A DNA stretch of 36,583 nt, from positions 1-36,583 of the forward strand of contig CBDHFJ010000148.1 in assembly GCA_965262315.1 (NCBI GenBank), in the 5' to 3' direction. Below the pieces are notes generated by a model, which saw only the letters and a list, made by a program, of their open reading frames with translations, did no database searches and was not told the DNA's origin. This document shows positions 7,841 to 15,122 of this stretch, in pieces. Source of the stretch: JBCCFK01 sp965262315. Lineage in GTDB: Bacteria > Actinomycetota > Acidimicrobiia > Acidimicrobiales > UBA8592. The position numbers and the translations under genes are program-made. Position 1 is the first letter of the stretch. The number at the start of each line of letters is the position of its first letter.

Positions 7841-8530
7841 GTGCGTTCGACTGCACACCGCGGAGCTACACATTCCTCGCTGCGCCGCGCCGTCTTGGCG
7901 CTCGCACTGATCCCGGCGCTGCTGGCGGCGGCTTCGTCCGGCACCGCGGCGGCGGACTGTCCGAGTGGTGACGCCGAGGCCGACACCGAGATCGTGGTCG
8001 ACGTCACGGTCGATGCCGTGACCGTGCCCGGCGACGTGATCTGTGACGATGCCACGCCCACACCCGACGGCGACGTCGGCAACGGTGGCGAAGAGGCCAC
8101 ACCGACGCCGGAGGGTGAGGTCGGCCCCGGGACCGACAAGGCCACGCCCACGCCGGTCGAGGAACCAACGCCCGACGCGACCCCGGTCGAGGAGCCGACA
8201 CCCGAGACCACGCCGGTGGAGGAACCAACGCCGGACGCCACACCCACCGTGGAGCCGTCGGAGACCCCGGTCGAGGAGCCGACACCCGAGGCGACGCCGA
8301 CCGAGGAGCCCACCGAGACCCCATCGGAGGAAGAGGTCGTGGTGCTGCCGCCCACACCGCCGCCCACCACCGCGGCCGTGCCGGAGCCTCCGACCGAGGT
8401 ACTGCCCCGCCAGCAACTGGCACAGACCGGCGAGCAGAGCTCGCCGATGGCTGCCGCCGGCGCCGCACTGCTCGTCGGCGGTGTCGGCATCGTGATGGCT
8501 GCGACCAGCCTGCGCCGCCGGGGACTCTGA
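7841..8530 (+). CDS. Secreted, sortase-anchored surface protein with Pro-Thr-Glu repeats (LAQTG sorting signal)
   Basis: 229 residues from GTG 7841, which has GAAAGGGG seven nt upstream. Layout: basic N-terminus and hydrophobic signal peptide (RRAVLALALIPALLAAASSGTAAA, cleavage expected after residue ~36), a short domain with two Cys (ADCPSG, VICDDA), a Pro/Thr/Glu-rich stalk of PVEEPTPDAT-type 10-residue repeats, then LAQTG, a hydrophobic helix (MAAAGAALLVGGVGIVMAA) and the basic tail SLRRRGL. LAXTG followed by a TM helix and positive tail is the signal used by class E sortases of high-GC actinobacteria. It is thus expected to be covalently attached to the cell wall with the stalk exposed. 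No sortase gene is in the window. The function of the small Cys-containing head is unknown. Confidence 0.85.
   Translation: MRSTAHRGATHSSLRRAVLALALIPALLAAASSGTAAADCPSGDAEADTEIVVDVTVDAVTVPGDVICDDATPTPDGDVGNGGEEATPTPEGEVGPGTDKATPTPVEEPTPDATPVEEPTPETTPVEEPTPDATPTVEPSETPVEEPTPEATPTEEPTETPSEEEVVVLPPTPPPTTAAVPEPPTEVLPRQQLAQTGEQSSPMAAAGAALLVGGVGIVMAATSLRRRGL
8153..8310 (+). repeat. 30-bp degenerate tandem repeat coding for PVEEPTPDAT units
   Basis: Codes for successive 10-residue units PVEEPTPDAT, PVEEPTPETT, PVEEPTPDAT, then shorter variants (PVEEPTPEAT, PTEEPTETP). It forms the acidic proline-rich stalk between the head and the LAQTG anchor. Confidence 0.75.
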
Positions 8531-8547
8531 CCACCAGCGTTGCCGTC

Positions 8548-8577
8548 GTTCCACGATGTGGAACACGGCGGTAGCCT
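8548..8577 (+). promoter_or_regulatory. IclR-type operator overlapping the iclR-family gene's own promoter
   Basis: GTTCCAC-GAT-GTGGAAC (8548-8564) is a perfect 7-bp dyad. Its TTCCAC (8549-8554) is positioned as a -35, followed by a 17-nt spacer and TAGCCT (8572-8577) as -10, 7 nt before ATG 8585. GTTCC...GGAAC dyads are typical of IclR-family sites. The same arrangement recurs upstream of fhs (16880-16910). Confidence 0.75.
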
Positions 8578-8584
8578 CAGACGT

Positions 8585-9331
8585 ATGTCCGGTGTGCAGT
8601 CCATCGAGCGCGCGTTCGCGCTCCTCCGTGCCCTGGCCATGCAGCCGGCCGGCATCACCGAGCTCGCCGCCCGGACGGCACTCCCCAAGAGCACGGTGGC
8701 CCGCCTCCTGAGCGCGCTGGAGACCGAGCAGGCCGTCGAACAGGTCGAGGCGGGCGGTGACTACCGACTCGGACCGGGGATCGAGGACATCGCCGCCGGT
8801 GCACAGCCCGGTCGCAACCTCGCCGCGATCGCCAGGCCGTTCCTCATCGACCTCACCGACCGGACCGGCGAAGCCAGCGGTCTCGACACCATGGACGACG
8901 ACGGCTGGGTGTACTTCCTGGACCAGGTCGCCACCGAGTCCGACGTGCAGGTCCGCGACTGGACAGGTGAGTGGGGCCTCGCCCACACCGTCCCGGCCGG
9001 GGTGGCGATGCTGGCCCACGCCTCCAACGAACGGGTCGAGGAGTACATCAGTCGAGGCCTCGACGCGCTGACCACGAACACCCTGACGGACGCGGAGGAG
9101 TTCCGTGACCGGCTTCAGCAGGTTCGTTCCGCCGGCTATGCCTGGGGCTTCGAGGAGTTCGCCGAGGGGATCAACTCGGTCGCCGCTGCGGTGTTCGGGC
9201 CAACCGGCGTGGAGGCCGCGATCCACGTCCACGGCCCGGCCTACCGGTTCCCCGACCCCGACCGGACACACGACCTCGGCCTGATGGTGGCCGAGGCCGC
9301 GGAACTGCTCAGCGCCCAGCTCCAGGGCTGA
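8585..9331 (+). CDS. IclR-family transcriptional regulator
   Basis: 248 residues. The N-terminal winged helix-turn-helix is clear (VQSIERAFALLRALAMQPAGITELAARTALPKSTVARLLSALETEQAVE, recognition helix around PKSTVARLL), followed by YRLGPGI and the IclR effector-binding domain (LAAIARPFLIDLTDRTGEASGLD ... VQVRDWTGE ... AHTVPAGVAMLAHAS ... GYAWGFEEFAEGINSVAAAVF). The ligand is usually a small aromatic or organic acid. ATG 8585 is supported by the adjacent -10; the frame is open to 8540 but that would run through the operator. A perfect dyad in its own promoter implies autoregulation, and a matching site before fhs implies control of C1 metabolism. The dehydrogenase and oxygenase genes follow in the same orientation but have their own promoter. 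Confidence 0.92.
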   Translation: MSGVQSIERAFALLRALAMQPAGITELAARTALPKSTVARLLSALETEQAVEQVEAGGDYRLGPGIEDIAAGAQPGRNLAAIARPFLIDLTDRTGEASGLDTMDDDGWVYFLDQVATESDVQVRDWTGEWGLAHTVPAGVAMLAHASNERVEEYISRGLDALTTNTLTDAEEFRDRLQQVRSAGYAWGFEEFAEGINSVAAAVFGPTGVEAAIHVHGPAYRFPDPDRTHDLGLMVAEAAELLSAQLQG

Positions 9332-9374
9332 CGGGCTCGACCCCCACCGCAGGGCCGACGCCTCGCTCGGCAGG

Positions 9375-9403
9375 TTGACCGAGACACTCCCCATTCATAC
9401 GTT
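9375..9403 (+). promoter_or_regulatory. Sigma-70-type promoter, leaderless, for the dehydrogenase-oxygenase pair
   Basis: TTGACC (9375-9380), a 17-nt spacer and TACGTT (9398-9403), followed by only 6 nt before ATG 9410. This is the best -35/-10 pair in the window and predicts transcription starting at or next to the start codon. No GTTCC dyad is present here. Confidence 0.65.
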
Positions 9404-9409
9404 GCGTGG

Positions 9410-10318
9410 ATGGAGACCATCGGGTTCATCGGCCTCGGCAACATGGGCGGGCCAATGTGCACCAACCTCGTTCACGCGGGCTACACCGTGCACGCCTACG
9501 ACCTGTCGGAGCAGGCGCTGGCCCGTCAGGTCGACCAGGGAGCCGTCGGCGAGGAGTCCGCGGGCGCCGTGGCCGCCACGGCGGACGTCCTCATGACCTC
9601 GCTTCCGCGCCCCGACCACGTCGACGCCGTCATGCGCGACGCCGGCGCGCTGGCCAGGCTTCGCCCCGGCAGTCTGTGGATCGACCTCACCACCAACCGC
9701 ATCCCGCTGGTCAAGGCCCTTGCCGCCGAGGCACCCGATGGCGTCGATGTCGTGGACTGCCCGGTCACCGGCGCCGTCGACGGGGCCCGCAACGCGACGA
9801 TGACCCTGTTCCTGGGAGGTGACGCCGACCCGGTCGCACGAGCGACGCCCATCCTGGACAACCTCGGCACGGTGATCACCTGCGGCCCGCTCGGTACCGG
9901 CAACGTGGTCAAGCTGGTCACCAACCAGCTCTGGTTCATCCACGCCGCGGCCATCGGCGAGGGGTTCGCCCTGGGCATGGCCAACGGGGTCGAACTGGAC
10001 GTCCTGTGGGAGGCCATCAAGAAGAGCGTCGGCGACTCCTTCGTCGCCCGCCACGACGCACCGTCGATCTTCGCCGGTCACTACGACCCCTCGTTCACGC
10101 TCGACCTGTGCCTCAAGGATCTCGGCCTGGTCGAGGAGCTCCAGTCCGAGGTCGGGGCCGCCCTGCCGATGACCGACGCGGCGCATGGCGCCTTCGGCGC
10201 CGCCGGCGACCGCTACGGGCTCGACCAGGGCGAGCTCCACGTTGCCAAGCGGATCGAGGACGACGCCGGCCTGTCGTTCCGGCTCGACGGGGACTGGGTC
10301 CCCCATTGGGAGAAGTGA
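9410..10318 (+). CDS. NAD(P)-dependent beta-hydroxyacid dehydrogenase (3-hydroxyisobutyrate dehydrogenase-like)
   Basis: 302 residues, full length for the family. N-terminal Rossmann motif GFIGLGNMGGPM; substrate-binding signature DCPVTGAVDGARNATMTLFLGG (the family's D-x-P-V-S/T-G-x-x-x-G-A); catalytic lysine in GTGNVVKLVTNQL. The family includes 3-hydroxyisobutyrate, tartronate semialdehyde and related dehydrogenases and imine reductases; the sequence alone does not fix the substrate. The gene is directly followed by the 2OG oxygenase gene (2-nt gap), so the two proteins probably act in one catabolic pathway. Confidence 0.88.
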   Translation: METIGFIGLGNMGGPMCTNLVHAGYTVHAYDLSEQALARQVDQGAVGEESAGAVAATADVLMTSLPRPDHVDAVMRDAGALARLRPGSLWIDLTTNRIPLVKALAAEAPDGVDVVDCPVTGAVDGARNATMTLFLGGDADPVARATPILDNLGTVITCGPLGTGNVVKLVTNQLWFIHAAAIGEGFALGMANGVELDVLWEAIKKSVGDSFVARHDAPSIFAGHYDPSFTLDLCLKDLGLVEELQSEVGAALPMTDAAHGAFGAAGDRYGLDQGELHVAKRIEDDAGLSFRLDGDWVPHWEK

Positions 10319-10320
10319 CC

Positions 10321-11199
10321 ATGGACCGCAGCACCGTGTCGTGGGCGATCGAAGACATCCTCGACCTCGACCGATACCCCGTCGACCGGCCCGGCACCGA
10401 CGGCTACGTCACGGCCCGCGACGCAGCCCGGGGCTCGCTCCGCGTCGACGGGTGTGCCGTGATCGCCGAGCTCGTCCGCCCGGCCGCACTGGCCGCCATG
10501 TCGGCGGAGTCGCACGCGATCAAGCCCGCCACCCACTACAGCCAGACCCGGATCAACGCCTACTTCGGCACCGAACCCGACCCCACCCTGCCCGACCGCC
10601 ATCCGGGCAACATCTTCATCGAGCGGACCTCGGGCTTCACCCCCGGCGACGCCTTCCCCGAGCACTCGCCGATCGACGCCATGTACCGCTGGGAGCCCCT
10701 CCTGGCGTTCATCGCCGACTGTCTCGAGATCCCCGAGCTCCACTGCTATGCGGATCCGCTGGCCTGCCTGACCATCAACGTGTTGAACCCGGGCCAGCAG
10801 TTCAGCTGGCACTACGACAACAACGACTTCGCGGTGACGGTACTGCTGGACGAGGCCGACGAAGGCGGCCTGTTCCGCTACGCCCCCAACATCCGCTCGC
10901 GCACCGACGAGAACGCCGAGGGCGCAGCCGCGGTCATGCTCGGCGACGACCGCGCGGTGACGACCCTTGAGCTTCGACCGGGCGACATGCAGATCTTCCA
11001 GGGCCGCTACTCGCTCCACGAGGTCACCCGCGTCGGCCCGACCTCGCGACCCCGACACACCGCCGTCTTCGCCTACACGCTCGAACCCGGCCTCATCGGC
11101 GGCCTGGTCCGCACCGAGCAGCTCTTCGGCCGAACGCTCCCGATCCACCACGACTACGCCGCCGGTCAGGCGGTCCGCGAGGACGCCCTCCTCGACTGA
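10321..11199 (+). CDS. 2-oxoglutarate-Fe(II) dioxygenase-like protein
   Basis: 292 residues. The double-stranded beta-helix iron site is visible: WHYDNNDF (His164-x-Asp166) and SLHEVTRV (His233), with the 2OG-binding Arg likely at 243 or 245 (RPRHTAVFAYT). LRPGDMQIFQGRYSLHEV is the typical strand before the second histidine. I do not recognise the substrate; the family hydroxylates or demethylates many small molecules, consuming 2OG and O2 and releasing succinate and CO2. ATG 10321 begins 2 nt after the dehydrogenase stop, with GGGAGAAG just upstream inside the preceding gene, so translation is probably coupled. The N-terminal ~90 residues are outside the usual core and are unexplained. Confidence 0.78.
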   Translation: MDRSTVSWAIEDILDLDRYPVDRPGTDGYVTARDAARGSLRVDGCAVIAELVRPAALAAMSAESHAIKPATHYSQTRINAYFGTEPDPTLPDRHPGNIFIERTSGFTPGDAFPEHSPIDAMYRWEPLLAFIADCLEIPELHCYADPLACLTINVLNPGQQFSWHYDNNDFAVTVLLDEADEGGLFRYAPNIRSRTDENAEGAAAVMLGDDRAVTTLELRPGDMQIFQGRYSLHEVTRVGPTSRPRHTAVFAYTLEPGLIGGLVRTEQLFGRTLPIHHDYAAGQAVREDALLD

Positions 11200-11321
11200 G
11201 CCCGTCGGGCGCATCGACCCTCCTTCACCCGATCTTGGCCTGCCCGCCACATGGGGTTCGTCGCCGGGTAGTAGCCCGGTGACGAGCGGTCCCGGCGGGG
11301 GGCCGAACTGGGAGGACGACC

Positions 11322-12605
11322 ATGATCGCAACCCGTACGACCGGCCTTCGGGCCCGCCGGTGGCGCCACGGTGTCGCCCTGATCGTCTTGGCCCTCGTGG
11401 CCAGCGTGCTCGCCACACCAACCGTGGCCGGCGCGGATGGCGGGAAGGGCGACTGGTACAAGCAGAAGCAACCGACGGTTCGCTTCGCATCCTTCAATGC
11501 CTCGCTGAACCGGAGCGCGGCCGGCGAGCTCGCCGCCGAGCTGGCGACGCCGGGGTCCGAGCAGCCGGCCGCGGTCGCCGAGATCATCCAGCGCACCCGT
11601 CCCGACGTGCTGCTCATCAACGAGTTCGACTACGACGCGTCGGGCGAGTCGCTCGCCCTCTTCTCGAAGAACTACCTGGAGGTCTCCCAGAACGGCGCGG
11701 CCCCAATCGCCTACCCGTACCGGTATGCGGCTCCGTCCAACACGGGCATCCCGTCGGGGTTCGACCTGGACAACAGCGGCGGCGCCGGTGACTTCGGTCC
11801 GGGCGACGCGTTCGGGTTCGGGTTCTTCGAGGGCCAGTTCGGCATGGCGATCTACTCGATGTATCCCATCGTCGAAGACGAGATCCGCACCTTCCAGAAG
11901 TTCCGCTGGGTCGACATGCCAGGGGCCTTGCTCCCTGATGACCCCTCCACCCCCGAGCCGGCTGACTGGTACTCACCCGAGGAGCTCGAGGTGTTCCGCC
12001 TGTCCTCGAAGAGTCACTGGGACGTGCCGATCGAGGTCGGCCGTCGGACGATTCACTTCCTGGTCAGCCACCCGACGCCGCCGGTGTTCGACGGCCCCGA
12101 GGACCGCAACGGCACGCGCAACCACGACGAAATCCGCTTCTGGGCCGACTACGTCCGCCCCCGCAAGAGCCACTACATCTACGACGACGAGGGCACTCAC
12201 GGCGGCCTCGCCCGCGGCGCCCGGTTCGTGATCGCCGGTGATCAGAACTCCGATCCCAACGATGGCGACAGCATCCCGGGCGCCATCCAGCAGCTGCTCG
12301 ACCTGCGCAAGATCAACGACCGCAAGCCGCCGTCATCGGAGGGTGGCGTCGTCGCCGCGGAGGTCCAGGGTCTTCAGAACGACGATCACCTCAGCCCGGC
12401 GAAGTTCGACACCGCCGACTTCGGCGAGGGTGAGTTCGGGCCCGGCAACCTGCGTGCGGACTACGTGCTGCCCAGCCGCAAGCTGCGGGTGAAGGGTGCG
12501 GGCGTCTTCTGGCCGACGCCGGACGATCCGTTCTTCTACCTGACCGGCCCCGGCTTCCCCGCCGTCAGCTCCGACCACCGTCTGGTCTGGGTCGACCTCA
12601 AGTAG
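11322..12605 (+). CDS. Secreted endonuclease/exonuclease/phosphatase-family protein
   Basis: 427 residues. It has a signal peptide (basic RARRWRHG, hydrophobic VALIVLALVASVLATPTVAGA, cleavage about residue 37). The DNase I-like fold is marked by RFASFNASLNR (Asn), INEFDYD (metal-binding Glu), SHPTPP (catalytic His), GDQNSDPNDGDS (Asp/Asn), RADYVLPS and the final SSDHRLVWVDL (catalytic His). An extracellular phosphodiesterase or nuclease role is expected; it may scavenge phosphate or nucleotides, but no phosphate-regulation site is evident. ATG 11322 has GGGAGGAC seven nt upstream. The 3' end faces the acyl-CoA synthetase gene 21 nt away. Long glycine/acidic inserts (GFDLDNSGGAGDFGPGDAF) are also seen in other secreted members. 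Confidence 0.9.
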   Translation: MIATRTTGLRARRWRHGVALIVLALVASVLATPTVAGADGGKGDWYKQKQPTVRFASFNASLNRSAAGELAAELATPGSEQPAAVAEIIQRTRPDVLLINEFDYDASGESLALFSKNYLEVSQNGAAPIAYPYRYAAPSNTGIPSGFDLDNSGGAGDFGPGDAFGFGFFEGQFGMAIYSMYPIVEDEIRTFQKFRWVDMPGALLPDDPSTPEPADWYSPEELEVFRLSSKSHWDVPIEVGRRTIHFLVSHPTPPVFDGPEDRNGTRNHDEIRFWADYVRPRKSHYIYDDEGTHGGLARGARFVIAGDQNSDPNDGDSIPGAIQQLLDLRKINDRKPPSSEGGVVAAEVQGLQNDDHLSPAKFDTADFGEGEFGPGNLRADYVLPSRKLRVKGAGVFWPTPDDPFFYLTGPGFPAVSSDHRLVWVDLK

Positions 12606-12626
12606 CGGAGGCCGACCGCCGCGACG

Positions 12627-14171
12627 TCACGTGGTGAAGCGCGCTCGAAGCTCGTTCTTGCGGACTTTGCCCGTGGCGGTCATCGGCAGCTCGTCGACGA
12701 CGGTCACCCCACGCGGCCGCTTGTAGTCCGCCAGCTGGTCGGCGCAGAAGGCGAGCAGATCGGAGGCGTCGAGTTCCGAATCGGGAGCGGTGACCACCAC
12801 CGCGTGCACCTGTTCGCCCCAGGTGGGGTGCGGGATGCCGATGACGGCCGCAGCCGCCACGGCCGGGTGGCGCAGCACGACCTCCTCGACCTCGCGGCCG
12901 TGCACGTTGATGCCACCGGTGATGATGATGTCCTTGGCTCGACCGACGATCGTGATGAAGCCCTCGTCGTCCATGACGCCCAGGTCGCCGGTCTTGAACC
13001 AGTCACCTTCGTGGGCCGCCGCGGTCTCCTCGGGCATCCGGAAGTACTCGTCGGCCAGGGTGTCGCCGCGGAGCCAGATCTCGCCTTCGCTCGTGTTGTC
13101 CCGGGGCACGTCGCCGTCGGGGCCGACGACACGGACCTCCACCAGCACGTGCGGGTGGCCAGCCGAACCGAGCCGCCGCACGAGGTGGTCCGGGCCCTCG
13201 GTGTGCTGATGGTGCCTCCGCAGCACCAGGCCCGACGAGTAGCTCTCGGCCATGCCGTAGTGGGGGAAGAAGACGTCGCCCATGGCGTCGCGTGCGCGCA
13301 CGAGAAGATCGCGGGTCACGGGACTGCCGCCACTGATGACCGACTTGAGCGTCGAGAAGTCCGTGTCGGCGGCCGCTGGGTGGTCGAGCACCATCGTCAC
13401 CATCGTCGGCACCAGGATCGTGTGGTTGACGCCGTGGTCGGCGACGGCCTGGCAGAACGCCCCAGGGTCGAAACCGGGGAGGACAACGGTCCGCCCACCC
13501 TTCACCAGCGCGGGGTGGATGTGCGCGGGACCGCCCGGGTTGAAGAAGAACGGAATGTTCTGCAGGACGGTCTCGGCCTCGCCGATCGGCATGTCGGCCA
13601 GGTAGCAGCAGATCGCGGCCCAGCAGTTCCGGTGCGTGAGAGCAACCGCCTTGGAGACCCCCGTGGTGCCGCTGGTCGCCGCCAGTTGGTAGACGTCGGT
13701 GTCGACGACGTCGAAGCCGGGGTCGGTCGGCTCCTGCGCGGCAATCGCCTCGTGGAGGTCGATGTCGAATCCGTGGTCGCCGCCGAAGCCGACGACCGGA
13801 CCGATCCCGGGCACCTCCGCAGCGAGTGCCCGAGCGGTCTCGGCCAACGACGCGTGGACCACGATGGCCGACGGCTCCACGTACCGGCAGTACGCCGCGA
13901 GGTCGTCGTGGGTCAGCCGGATGTTCATCGGGGCGCCGATCACCCCGGACTTCGCCTCGGCGAAGAACAGCTCGAGGTGCTCGGCACAGTTGGGGGCGAG
14001 GACGCCGAGGCGATCGCCGTGATCCACACCCAGGTCGCGAAGCGCCCGGGCGAGACGATTGGTGCGCTCCTCGAGCGCCCCCCAACTCTGCGTCTGCCGA
14101 CCGGGCTCCACCACCGCATCCCGGTCGGGGCACAGGTCGGCGTTCCGCCGCACGATGCTCGAGACCAACAC
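12627..14171 (-). CDS. Acyl-CoA synthetase / AMP-dependent ligase (ANL superfamily)
   Basis: 514 residues from GTG 14171. Activates a carboxylic acid as acyl-AMP and transfers it to CoA. Visible core motifs: P-loop LAATSGTTGVSKAV (the usual Pro before Lys is Ser), YGMAESYSSG (A5), GEIWLRGDTLADEYF, GDWFKTGDLGVMDDEGFITIVGRAKDIIITGGINV (A7-A8) and the catalytic lysine motif TATGKVRKNEL (A10). Length and motifs fit a medium/long-chain or aryl acyl-CoA ligase. The frame stays open to 14309, but TAGCGT (14184-14179) ending 7 nt before GTG 14171 supports a leaderless start there. It follows metF on the same strand with a 55-nt gap, so it may have its own promoter rather than belong to the C1 operon. 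Confidence 0.88.
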   Translation of the reverse strand: MLVSSIVRRNADLCPDRDAVVEPGRQTQSWGALEERTNRLARALRDLGVDHGDRLGVLAPNCAEHLELFFAEAKSGVIGAPMNIRLTHDDLAAYCRYVEPSAIVVHASLAETARALAAEVPGIGPVVGFGGDHGFDIDLHEAIAAQEPTDPGFDVVDTDVYQLAATSGTTGVSKAVALTHRNCWAAICCYLADMPIGEAETVLQNIPFFFNPGGPAHIHPALVKGGRTVVLPGFDPGAFCQAVADHGVNHTILVPTMVTMVLDHPAAADTDFSTLKSVISGGSPVTRDLLVRARDAMGDVFFPHYGMAESYSSGLVLRRHHQHTEGPDHLVRRLGSAGHPHVLVEVRVVGPDGDVPRDNTSEGEIWLRGDTLADEYFRMPEETAAAHEGDWFKTGDLGVMDDEGFITIVGRAKDIIITGGINVHGREVEEVVLRHPAVAAAAVIGIPHPTWGEQVHAVVVTAPDSELDASDLLAFCADQLADYKRPRGVTVVDELPMTATGKVRKNELRARFTT

Positions 14172-14178
14172 GTGGGCG

Positions 14179-14184
14179 ACGCTA
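14179..14184 (-). promoter_or_regulatory. -10 element TAGCGT for the acyl-CoA synthetase gene
   Basis: Reads TAGCGT on the minus strand, 7 nt before GTG 14171, with no ribosome-binding site between. It is identical to the hexamers at 17935, 20963 and 31170. Confidence 0.45.
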
Positions 14185-14226
14185 GCAGCGAGGCCGCACG
14201 CCCGCCGCTGGCGGTGTGGCCCTGCC

Positions 14227-15105
14227 CTACCCCTCGGCGAGGACCGTCGTTCGCCAGGCGTTGGTGGCCTCGACCTGGTTGAAGGTGAAGACGTGGAGAC
14301 CGTCGACACCCAGGTTCAGCATGTCCTCGCTCAGCGGGACCAGCAGATCGTTGGGGTCATAGGAGCTGGCCGTCAGCATCTTGGCGACGGCAGCCTTGTT
14401 CTTCTTCAGGTAGCTGAGGCTCTGGCCGATGCCCAGGCGGGCACCCATCGTGAGCAGCTTGGCCTTGTCGACGACACCCGAGATCCCGAGATGCACGGGC
14501 ATCTCGACGCCCTGTTCCCGGACCTGCCGCATCCACTTCGCGATGGTGGCCGGGTCGAAACACATCTGGGTGCTGCAGTAGGCGGCGACCCCGGCGCCTC
14601 GGAGGAGCTGCTCCTTGTCGGCGAGGGAGGCGCGGACGATCTCGTCGGACAGGAACGCGTGGCCGTCGGGATACGCGGTGACGCCGACGGTGTGCAGGCC
14701 GTGATCGGTGTCGAGGAGGTCGCGGAGGAACTCGACGGCCCCGAGGTAGGCGCCGGGCTCCTCGTGGTCACCGCCCACGACGAAGATCCGGTCGATACCG
14801 GTGTCGCGGAGCCACCCGGCCAGTTCGGCGGTGTGCGCGCGGTCACGGACCATGCGGGCCGAGATGTGCGGGATCGCGACGTGCCCCCTCGCCTGCAGCT
14901 CCTCGGCCAGGCGCTGCGTCTCGGCGATCCCCTTGACGGGCGAGCAGGTGACCGAGACCTCACAGGCGGCCGGCAGATGCTCGACGGCCGACGTCAGGCT
15001 CTTCATCGGGACGACCTCGAAGGTGAGGCGGTCGATGAGCCCCAGGCGGTGCGCTCGCGCTGCGTCGGACTCGGTGCTGTCGACCTTCTTGCGGAAGATG
15101 CCCAT
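14227..15105 (-). CDS. Methylenetetrahydrofolate reductase-like protein
   Basis: 292 residues, TIM-barrel flavoprotein family of MetF. The N-terminal strand LTFEVVPMKSL holds the family's catalytic glutamate (usually FEFFPP); further signatures are EVSVTCSPVKG, IPHISARMVRD (the R-x-x-D segment) and IDRIFVVGGDHEEPGAYLGAVEFLRD, corresponding to the FAD-binding RGD-like loop of MetF. MetF interconverts 5,10-methylene- and 5-methyl-THF. VPMKS and VVGGDHE depart from the MetF consensus, so this is a side branch that may work in the oxidative direction. ATG 15105 has GGAGGGAG about 8 nt upstream; the longer open frame to 15279 runs inside fhs. Only 17 nt separate it from fhs, so the two form an operon. 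Confidence 0.82.
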   Translation of the reverse strand: MGIFRKKVDSTESDAARAHRLGLIDRLTFEVVPMKSLTSAVEHLPAACEVSVTCSPVKGIAETQRLAEELQARGHVAIPHISARMVRDRAHTAELAGWLRDTGIDRIFVVGGDHEEPGAYLGAVEFLRDLLDTDHGLHTVGVTAYPDGHAFLSDEIVRASLADKEQLLRGAGVAAYCSTQMCFDPATIAKWMRQVREQGVEMPVHLGISGVVDKAKLLTMGARLGIGQSLSYLKKNKAAVAKMLTASSYDPNDLLVPLSEDMLNLGVDGLHVFTFNQVEATNAWRTTVLAEG

Positions 15106-15122
15106 GGTCGCTCCCTCCGCCC

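Noticed and set aside
11200..11210. GCCCG-T-CGGGC after the 2OG oxygenase gene
   Set aside because: One-base loop cannot form a hairpin; no T-tract.
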